From assembly GCA_016650355.1 (NCBI GenBank), contig JAENVX010000057.1, positions 1 through 10,818 on the forward strand: DNA of 10,818 nt, given 5' to 3'. Below the pieces are notes generated by a model, which did no database searches, was not told where the DNA came from, and was given only the letters and a program-made list of their open reading frames with translations. This DNA comes from Bacteroidia bacterium (GTDB lineage: Bacteria; Bacteroidota; Bacteroidia; Cytophagales; Cyclobacteriaceae). The position numbers and the translations under genes are program-made. Positions 1 through 6,293 of this stretch are shown in pieces; the stretch's first letter is position 1; every line of letters starts with the position of its first letter.

Positions 1-777
1 CTTCTTGTGAATATGTTTGTTGGAAGTTGCCTCACAATTGGTGCCGTTATCTTCTTGCTTCAGGCGACTACTGCAGAAGCCTGGAAGATTGGCATTCTCA
101 GTATCATCGTACTTTTCATCTATGAGATCTTTTATGGGTGGTTTTATTCATATCGTCATTATGCACATACACAGGTAGAATTGCTACGATCGGAACGATG
201 GCAATTGGAATTACAATTTGAGTCGCTAAAGAGTCAAATAAGTCCCCATTTTTTATTCAATTGTTTAAATACTATCTCTTCACTTTTATACAAAGATACC
301 AGGCTGGCAGAGGAATTTATAAGGAGGATGGCCCAGACATTTCAGTACGTGCTTAACAATCAAAAAAGAACGTTTGTCAGCCTGCGTGAAGAAGTAGCGT
401 TTGTTAAGTCGTATTACTACTTACTACAGGTGCGATTTGAAAACAATCTGAAACTCGAAATCAATATCCCTAAGAACTTACTTAACTCACGCATACCACC
501 TTTAACACTACAAATGCTAATTGAAAATGCAGTGAAGCACAATCAGATCAATCGTGAAAATCCACTGCTTGTATATTTATCTGCTAAAGACAACACCCAT
601 CTCCTTATCACAAATACTAAAACATCTGCTTCTGTTGATCAGACAAGTACCAAAGTTGGCTTAGAAAATATTCGTAAGCGTTACTCATTCTTCACGAAGC
701 AGAAAATCGAAATTCGTAACGACACAAAATTTGTTGTGCAATTGCCAGTGCTAAAAGACAACAAGGAGAAGGTATGA
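1..777 (+). CDS. LytS-type sensor histidine kinase (5' end missing)
   Basis: Membrane histidine kinase of the LytS/YehU family (His_kinase plus HATPase_c), expected to autophosphorylate and pass phosphate to the LytTR regulator two genes downstream. The frame is open to base 1 (two Leu codons precede the GTG at 7), so the true start and the first membrane helices probably lie outside the window. Counting from that GTG, two hydrophobic helices lie at about 3-24 and 27-48. A linker leads to the H-box SQISPHFLFN, with phospho-acceptor His81 (codon 247-249). The ATP domain has the N-box LIENAVKHN (Asn174) and the G-box VGLENIRKRY (about 217-226). All key residues for an active kinase are present. 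The stop overlaps the next ATG (ATGA at 774-777). The input signal is unknown. Family assignment is firm; the start is not. Confidence 0.93.
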   Translation, partial: LLVNMFVGSCLTIGAVIFLLQATTAEAWKIGILSIIVLFIYEIFYGWFYSYRHYAHTQVELLRSERWQLELQFESLKSQISPHFLFNCLNTISSLLYKDTRLAEEFIRRMAQTFQYVLNNQKRTFVSLREEVAFVKSYYYLLQVRFENNLKLEINIPKNLLNSRIPPLTLQMLIENAVKHNQINRENPLLVYLSAKDNTHLLITNTKTSASVDQTSTKVGLENIRKRYSFFTKQKIEIRNDTKFVVQLPVLKDNKEKV

Positions 778-1835
778 GGAAAATATTCATTCATAATCCT
801 TTCTTCCGCATTTGTGCACCACTATTATTTGGTGTGCTGGTCTATCTGTTAATCTTGTTGGTTAACAATGATCTTAATCAAATAGGAAAAATATTCAATA
901 ACGGGGAATTGTATGTCTGCATTGTGCTGAGCTATTTATCGCTTGAGTCGTTGCGCCTTACGATCGTGGTCTTTTCGATGCAACTCACAAAAGATATAGC
1001 GTATCAAAAGAAAATCATCACGCAAATCATTGTTAGTGCAATTGTTTCCATGGCCGCTGTAGCAGCAGGAGTTGCTTCCTACTTTTACTGGATAGCCGGC
1101 TTCACTGTTGGCATGGCCGAACTTCAAATCTTCCTTTGGATATTTGGCATTACGGCCTTACTCTATAACCTGCTCTATTTTAGCAACGAATATTTATTGA
1201 AGGAAAACACTATAAAAGTGGAAGAGGAGAAACATCTTCGTGATAAATTGGAAGCAGAATTCGTTGCATTTAAAAATGAAATCAATCCCGATCTACTGTA
1301 TGAAAGTCTCGAAACTCTTGTTCAAACGCTTCATCACAGGATTGATGCTGCCGAAGATCAAATTGATTTTCTAGCTGGCATTTATCGGTATCAGCTAATT
1401 CATCGCAATCAAGAGTTGGTAACGCTTCGCGAAGAACTCCGGATACTTGATCTGCTTTTGCAATTGCTAAATCACAAACATCGCAATTTGATCAAACTGA
1501 ATAAAGACATATCGGCTGAAGATGACTTCTATTTAATTCCTGGTTCTTTGCTTATAAGTTTAGATACGATCGTGCGCAATACGCTCATTGGAGATAAGAG
1601 TCCTCTTACGGTGAGACTCTACATCGAAGAAGATGGCTACCTTGTCTTGCAGCATAAAATGAATGATCGCTTGATCGCTCACGAAAACAGCTTACAAGCC
1701 TTCGTCCACCTGCAAAGAGCCTACCTTTTCTTTAGTGATCGTCCCTTCGTACAAGTGAAGGCCGAGTTGGAGAATTATATTAAATTTCCCCTTATGAATG
1801 TTGCTGAAGAAAATTCAATTTCGCAGGAAGTATGA
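774..1835 (+). CDS. LytS-like membrane pseudokinase
   Basis: A 353-residue protein with four predicted membrane helices (about 13-30, 46-68, 81-108, 116-138), a coiled linker (about 145-168) and a C-terminal region that aligns by eye with the preceding LytS kinase. Where that kinase has ISPHFLFNCLNTI, this one has INPDLLYESLETL, so the phospho-acceptor His is Asp173. The N-box LIENAVKHN becomes SLDTIVRNT, with Thr265 in place of the Mg-binding Asn. The G-box Gly-Leu-Glu-Asn becomes Ala-Phe-Val-His near 309-312. The shared TLREEL-type segment at 217-222 supports homology. I infer it cannot autophosphorylate and may act as a signal-sensing or heterodimer partner. A strong ribosome site, AAGGAG at 763-768, lies 5 nt before the ATG. 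The gene overlaps both neighbours by 4 nt, suggesting translational coupling. The reading frame is intact, so it is not a decayed pseudogene. Confidence 0.85.
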   Translation: MRKIFIHNPFFRICAPLLFGVLVYLLILLVNNDLNQIGKIFNNGELYVCIVLSYLSLESLRLTIVVFSMQLTKDIAYQKKIITQIIVSAIVSMAAVAAGVASYFYWIAGFTVGMAELQIFLWIFGITALLYNLLYFSNEYLLKENTIKVEEEKHLRDKLEAEFVAFKNEINPDLLYESLETLVQTLHHRIDAAEDQIDFLAGIYRYQLIHRNQELVTLREELRILDLLLQLLNHKHRNLIKLNKDISAEDDFYLIPGSLLISLDTIVRNTLIGDKSPLTVRLYIEEDGYLVLQHKMNDRLIAHENSLQAFVHLQRAYLFFSDRPFVQVKAELENYIKFPLMNVAEENSISQEV

Positions 1836-2626
1836 GTTCATCTACCCTATCACTGAATGTCCTTATCATCGAAGATGAAGCACCCGGTGTCGAAAAGCTC
1901 GAACGATACCTTCAAAAATATAGTAACAACATTAAAGTAATTCACAAGATCGAAAGTGTTGAAAATTCTGTGAACTGGTTAAAACAACATCAATCAGAAA
2001 TTGATTTGATTTTTATGGACATCCAGTTAACAGACGGCCAGAGCTTTAAAATATTTGATCAAATAAAAGTAGAAAAGCCTGTCGTATTCATTACGGCTTT
2101 CAATGAGTATGCCCTGGATGCGTTTAAAGTCAACGGAATAGATTATCTCTTGAAGCCCATCACCTACTCAGATTTAAGTGCGAGTCTCCAAAAGTTGGAG
2201 AATCTGAAATCCATATTAAAATGGGGTGAACCCGAATCAAAGAAAATTAAAGAAGTACTATCTACCTTACCCATAAAAAATTACAAGAATAGGTTCATGG
2301 TTAAATTGGGCGACCATATTCGATCTTTTACCTCGGACCAAATTAGTTTCTTTTTTGCTGACGGGCGTGATGTATACTTAATCACGAATCAACTGCGCAA
2401 GTTCATCATTGATTATACCCTTGAAAGTTTAGAAGATATATTGGACCCTAAAATATTTCACCGCTGCAATCGCAGTTACATTCTAAACATTACAGCAATA
2501 CAAGATGTAATCGTCTATTCTAACAGCCGACTTAAAGTTTTGCCTACTGTTAAATGGGAAAACGAAATTATTGTCAGTCGTGAAAAGGTGACTGGTTTTA
2601 AGGAATGGTTTGATGGAATGAATTAA
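1832..2626 (+). CDS. LytR/AlgR-type response regulator (REC-LytTR)
   Basis: Cytoplasmic DNA-binding response regulator of 264 residues, the usual size for the family. The receiver domain (about 8-120) has the acidic pair Glu14/Asp15, phospho-acceptor Asp63 in LIFMDIQL, the Thr88 switch in VFITAF and conserved Lys108 in YLLKPI. The LytTR DNA-binding domain covers about 155-260 and includes the typical FHRCNRSYILN segment (about 209-219). It is the last gene of the LytS/pseudokinase/LytR cluster; its ATG overlaps the upstream stop (ATGA). AGGAAG at 1825-1830 is close to the start and may serve as ribosome site. It should be the phosphorylation target of the first kinase. Target promoters cannot be told from this window. 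Confidence 0.95.
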   Translation: MSSSTLSLNVLIIEDEAPGVEKLERYLQKYSNNIKVIHKIESVENSVNWLKQHQSEIDLIFMDIQLTDGQSFKIFDQIKVEKPVVFITAFNEYALDAFKVNGIDYLLKPITYSDLSASLQKLENLKSILKWGEPESKKIKEVLSTLPIKNYKNRFMVKLGDHIRSFTSDQISFFFADGRDVYLITNQLRKFIIDYTLESLEDILDPKIFHRCNRSYILNITAIQDVIVYSNSRLKVLPTVKWENEIIVSREKVTGFKEWFDGMN

Positions 2627-2648
2627 GGAAGCCTCCTAATTTGTTTTA
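2621..2648 (+). terminator. Probable intrinsic terminator of the LytS/LytR operon
   Basis: AATTAAGGA (2621-2629) pairs with TCCTAATT (2634-2641) around the 4-nt loop AGCC, giving eight base pairs with one bulged A at 2625. The T-rich TGTTTT follows at 2642-2647. The stem contains the TAA stop of the LytTR gene. The stem is AT-rich, so it is a modest terminator by eye. On the minus strand no T-run follows, so it probably acts only on the plus-strand operon in this 23-bp convergent gap. Confidence 0.45.
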
Positions 2649-2649
2649 A

Positions 2650-5133
2650 TTAATTACCACAAAATTCCCAATCCATATCCCCAATCGGTGATCCCGGTGG
2701 TGTCTCTAACAAATCTTCTCCTTTGAATTCCTCAGGATCCTTTTCAAATGCGCTAATCTGTTTCAAAGCAAAGAGATAATGAGCTTTCCAATCTTCATCC
2801 GTGGTTGTTTTAATCCTGACTTCTAGCCAGGCCTTCAACTTACCTACTTCGAACGTAGCAATTCCCTTCACTTGAGTGGACGCAGCTTTGCCTACCGCAA
2901 GCTTCATCATGCTGTTAAGAAGTACATTGTTCACAGTAATTTGAACCGCACCTTCATATCCCGTTCTTGCATTTGATTTATATGTTGTGGCAATTAATCT
3001 GTCCATCACACTTTCCAAACTGGGCATCCTCGCATCACGGGCATGGTACTCCACTAGCCTGGCCGCTCTTGCAGGATGAAGTATCAATCCAACAGTCATA
3101 TCCGCAGCACTTTCAGCTGCGGAAAGTGGATCGAACGTAAGTTCTGTTCTTACTTTTATGATTTCGCGATGACGGGAATAGCCCAACGGCCGAGGTGGTA
3201 TAAGTTTTATTATATTTTCCGGCAACACGAGAATAGCAGGATCAAGAGTTTTCATCATGGCTTCCAGCGCTTTGATCTGGTTAGATGGAGAAACCATTTC
3301 AGTGATTAACTGTCCATCTCCACGCAAGGCGTATCTATAATTTAAACCTCCAACAACTTTGGCAGCCGCTTCAGTCTGATAACGATGAAAAAAATACATG
3401 GGTACCAAAGCCTCTTCAAGCAGTGCCATTGGCGTACCTGGTTTAATATTTCGGTCACCAAAGTTCTTCAACACTACACCACGAACTTCCAACATACGAT
3501 TGAGTTCATCAGCCGCATCCTTACCGTTATCCCATAAGTGAGTAAACGGGTGAGCACTACCCAACGGGCGTGCATCCTGATCAGATAAAAAGGTTAATCC
3601 AGCCTTTAGTGATTTTTGAACGATCTCGTTTAGGGCAACATCCTCATCAGTCCCTTCTGGAAAATCCTGATAACCGTACGCAATAGAGACTTTATCGAAT
3701 GCTCCAATTTTAAGATCGTAAGCATCGCTCAAATCAATTTTACCATCAATAAGTTTCACAACAGGGTGTGGATAATCCATTACTGAAGAGCGATCTTCGG
3801 CACTGGACGAGTAAGCATGTGCAAGGCCAATGGTATGTCCCACTTCATGTGCTGCCAATTGCCTTAATCGATTAAGTGCCATCTGCTCCATTTCTTTTGA
3901 AACCGGTTTGCCATCTTCATAGGGAGCAAGTAATCCTTCCGCAATTAAAAAATCTTGTCTTACACGAAGGGAACCCAACACAACATGGCCTTTAATAATT
4001 TCTCCGGTTCGAGGATCCGTGATTCCTCCACCGTAAGACCACCCACGCGTTGATCGGTGTACCCAGTTGATCAAATTATACCTAGCATCCATTGGGTCGG
4101 CATCGGGTGGAAGAACTTCAACACGAAAAGCATCCTTGTAACCGATGGCTTCAAATGCCTGGTTCCACCATTGTGTTCCTTCCATGAGTGCCGAGCGGAT
4201 TGGCTCGGGTGCACCCGGATCCATATAATAAATGATTGGTTCAACGGGTTCGCTCACAGCGGCAGTCGGGTCCTTCTTTTCAAGCCGGTGGCGGGTGATA
4301 AATCTCTTTTCAATGGGTTCACTGATTGGAGTTGCATAATCATAATACGAAACATCATAGTATCCTGCGCGAGGGTCAAACTTCCGTGGGCTGTAATTGC
4401 TATCTGGCAGCTTAATAAAGGAATGGTGTTCTCTTACTGTAATGCTGGAAGGAGTAGGTGTTACGCTTCGAATATACCCTCCTGCCGGCTGGCCAGTAAA
4501 AGTAAGCGTAACTTCAAACTCAGAATTTTCCGGAAAATTTTTTGTGCGAGGAAGATAAATAGCAGACCTGGATTTATCCAAATTATAACTTCCCTGCTTG
4601 GAATTGCGAAGTGAACCAACGACATCGTGGACGTCCTGAACCAAAAAATCGGTGGCGTCAACCAACACTTTTCCAGTCTCTTCAGCCGCAACAGTAAATC
4701 CCCAAAGAACCGATTGCGCGAAGGCCTCCTCTACTGCTTTACGCTCTGTCACATTATCACTAATGGCCCTGTATTTATAGTTAGGTTCTATTAATAAAAC
4801 TTTGGGTCCTCTTTTATCAAATTTTACTATGCGCTCTTTTCCGAGTTGATTTCTATCCAGTCCTATGTCATTGGAGCCGATTCCTGCAGTTAACCCTTCA
4901 ACGAATAGAAATTCTGAATCAAACTTATCTACGACTAAAAAGACCTTGTCTTGTTTCTCATCATAATAGTAATCAAAGTAGCCTGGGTACTTCTTCATGC
5001 CCACTACTTTAGCATCTATGGCTGATAGCGCGGCAACTGATGAGGGAGTTGGCTCCACCGGAGTGTCACGTTTTCTTTGACCATGAGAAACAAAAGCAGA
5101 GAAGAGAAAAAATATAATAAGTGCTTTTTTCAT
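2650..5133 (-). CDS. Secreted zinc-dependent metalloprotease (DUF5117/Met-zincin type)
   Basis: Exported zinc peptidase of 827 residues. The N-terminus MKKALIIFFLFSAFVSHGQ is a clear signal peptide, which sets the start at the ATG at 5133. The frame also reads upstream to a TTG at 5163, but that would bury the signal. The N-terminal part (about 35-290) resembles the DUF5118/DUF5117 domains of Bacteroidota metalloproteases. The catalytic core carries HEVGHTIGLAH at 429-439 (bases 3817-3849): three zinc-binding His and the catalytic Glu430. A Met-turn, SVMDY, lies at 450-454. Together these give the metzincin-like signature of the DUF4953/Met-zincin family. The C-terminal half (about 470-827) is uncharacterised. 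The substrate is unknown. It lies 137 bp downstream of the NTF2-like gene on the same strand and probably has its own promoter. No frameshift or missing active-site residue is visible. Confidence 0.92.
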   Translation of the reverse strand: MKKALIIFFLFSAFVSHGQRKRDTPVEPTPSSVAALSAIDAKVVGMKKYPGYFDYYYDEKQDKVFLVVDKFDSEFLFVEGLTAGIGSNDIGLDRNQLGKERIVKFDKRGPKVLLIEPNYKYRAISDNVTERKAVEEAFAQSVLWGFTVAAEETGKVLVDATDFLVQDVHDVVGSLRNSKQGSYNLDKSRSAIYLPRTKNFPENSEFEVTLTFTGQPAGGYIRSVTPTPSSITVREHHSFIKLPDSNYSPRKFDPRAGYYDVSYYDYATPISEPIEKRFITRHRLEKKDPTAAVSEPVEPIIYYMDPGAPEPIRSALMEGTQWWNQAFEAIGYKDAFRVEVLPPDADPMDARYNLINWVHRSTRGWSYGGGITDPRTGEIIKGHVVLGSLRVRQDFLIAEGLLAPYEDGKPVSKEMEQMALNRLRQLAAHEVGHTIGLAHAYSSSAEDRSSVMDYPHPVVKLIDGKIDLSDAYDLKIGAFDKVSIAYGYQDFPEGTDEDVALNEIVQKSLKAGLTFLSDQDARPLGSAHPFTHLWDNGKDAADELNRMLEVRGVVLKNFGDRNIKPGTPMALLEEALVPMYFFHRYQTEAAAKVVGGLNYRYALRGDGQLITEMVSPSNQIKALEAMMKTLDPAILVLPENIIKLIPPRPLGYSRHREIIKVRTELTFDPLSAAESAADMTVGLILHPARAARLVEYHARDARMPSLESVMDRLIATTYKSNARTGYEGAVQITVNNVLLNSMMKLAVGKAASTQVKGIATFEVGKLKAWLEVRIKTTTDEDWKAHYLFALKQISAFEKDPEEFKGEDLLETPPGSPIGDMDWEFCGN

Positions 5134-5209
5134 ATAAAAGAATTTGGCCTCAAGTAAATTCAAAGTAATTCCATTCGCAAATAAAGCATGAACATGTATT
5201 GGGTAGTTA

Positions 5210-5242
5210 CACTAACGGAAGATTTTAGTGATACGGGTATCA
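5210..5242. repeat. Two adjoining inverted repeats upstream of the metalloprotease
   Basis: CACTAA (5210-5215) and TTAGTG (5225-5230) form a perfect 6-bp inverted repeat with a 9-nt spacer. TGATAC (5229-5234) and GTATCA (5237-5242) form a second 6-bp inverted repeat with a 2-nt spacer, overlapping the first by two bases. They lie about 80-110 bp upstream of the metalloprotease ATG. No T-run follows, so a terminator is unlikely. A regulator-binding site is possible but unproven; repeats this short can arise by chance. Confidence 0.3.
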
Positions 5243-5270
5243 ATGCTCAACAAATCCAAGTGGTCAACAA

Positions 5271-5624
5271 TCATCCATGATAAACGCGTGAAGCGAAAAT
5301 TAAATCCCCATCGAAGTCTAGCACCTCTGCTATTGACATGTTATCCTCACCCTCTACTTGCCTCGTGTACTCCATAAATACACGTTCACTACTTGCTGTA
5401 AGAGAAGTTGCCTTATACTGTAATGTTGGCAATCTGTCAAATGCTTCTTTCCACCACGCGCGCAAATTATCTTTTCCTGTTATCTGCCCATTTGACTCTG
5501 GATGCCGTTTCAATTTGGGGCTATAGTGAATTGCATCCTCTGCATACAGTGCCAGCAATTTCTCAAGATTATGTTCATTAAAAGCAGCGAGCCACAGTCG
5601 GGCAATATGAAGATTGCTGTCCAT
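5271..5624 (-). CDS. SnoaL/NTF2-like small protein
   Basis: A 117-residue protein with the layout of the NTF2-like superfamily (SnoaL-like). It has an N-terminal helix and pocket segment WLAAFNEHNLEKLLALYAED (11-30), then YSP, the helix GKDNLRAWWKEAFDRLP (50-66), and curved strands ending in AEVLDFDGDLIFASRVYHG (99-117). Such proteins form small alpha/beta cones that bind or convert small hydrophobic ligands, or act as accessory domains; the sequence does not say which. No signal peptide is present, so it is probably cytoplasmic. It follows the response regulator gene by 33 bp on the same strand and is probably co-transcribed with the kinase/regulator pair. AAAGGA touches the ATG directly, too close for a normal ribosome site. 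The fold call is fairly safe; the function is unknown. Confidence 0.8.
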   Translation of the reverse strand: MDSNLHIARLWLAAFNEHNLEKLLALYAEDAIHYSPKLKRHPESNGQITGKDNLRAWWKEAFDRLPTLQYKATSLTASSERVFMEYTRQVEGEDNMSIAEVLDFDGDLIFASRVYHG

Positions 5625-5657
5625 TCCTTTAAAAAAATCCGATGAAGACGACTAAAT

Positions 5658-6293
5658 CTAAATTAATTTATCCTGATTAGCCCTTGCTATGGCCTCTGAC
5701 TTGCTTCGTACTTGCAGTTTTGAGTAGATATTTTTGATGTGCGTTTTAGAGGTCTCCTTCGAAATAAAAAGTTCTTCCGAAATCTGAGTGTAGGTCTTCC
5801 CCTCAGAGATAAGTTGGAGAATTTCAGTCTCGCGTTTTGTTAATGGACTATTGGGGTTTACATGATGGTTATCAATCACCAGCCTGGCGATTTTGCTGCT
5901 CATTGGTGCCCCGCCTTTTACAATCTCATCTAATGCCGAAAGGAGCTCAAGATAGTTCGCGCTCTTGGTAATATATCCTGATGCACCTGACTTCAACGCC
6001 TCAAAAACCAACTCACTGTCTTCGTACACGGAGACCATGATGATCTCTGTATTCTGGCTCTTATCTTTTATAATTTTAGTGCCTTGTATACCACTCATTC
6101 CTCCTGGCAGGCCAATGTCCATCAATGCAATGTCTGGCTTATCCTGGTTTAGGTGTTTGATGGCTTCTTCACAGGTGGCATATGCGTTGACGACAAAAAA
6201 CCGTTCTGAACTATTTACTATTAAAGTAAAACTGTTGCGGATTTCAGCATCGTCTTCAACAATCAAAACCCTTTTTTTAGCGAGTGTTGTCAT
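5658..6293 (-). CDS. NarL/LuxR-family response regulator
   Basis: Two-domain response regulator of 211 residues. The receiver domain (about 7-122) has acidic residues Glu13/Asp14/Asp15, phospho-acceptor Asp59 in IALMDIGLP, Ser88 in the Thr/Ser switch position and conserved Lys110 in YITKSA. The loop after Asp59 reads LPGGMSG, one Gly longer than the common LPGMSG. The C-terminal GerE/LuxR helix-turn-helix (about 148-210) starts with LTKRETEILQLISEG and contains the recognition region SKETSKTHIKNIYSKLQ. Its ATG lies 17 bp inside the 3' end of the sensor kinase gene, so the two are almost certainly a cognate pair made from one transcript. HisKA_3 kinases typically pair with this regulator class, which supports the link. 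Targets are not visible; local autoregulation or control of the metalloprotease is possible. Confidence 0.95.
   Translation of the reverse strand: MTTLAKKRVLIVEDDAEIRNSFTLIVNSSERFFVVNAYATCEEAIKHLNQDKPDIALMDIGLPGGMSGIQGTKIIKDKSQNTEIIMVSVYEDSELVFEALKSGASGYITKSANYLELLSALDEIVKGGAPMSSKIARLVIDNHHVNPNSPLTKRETEILQLISEGKTYTQISEELFISKETSKTHIKNIYSKLQVRSKSEAIARANQDKLI

Noticed and set aside
4057..4614. A 185-codon open frame on the plus strand
   Set aside because: It lies wholly antisense to the metalloprotease, whose signal peptide, zinc motif and Met-turn are clear. Its translation is rich in Cys, Trp and Ile without any domain pattern.
5134..5163. A ten-residue N-terminal extension of the metalloprotease starting at TTG 5163
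   Set aside because: It would place polar residues before a textbook signal peptide that begins at the ATG at 5133.
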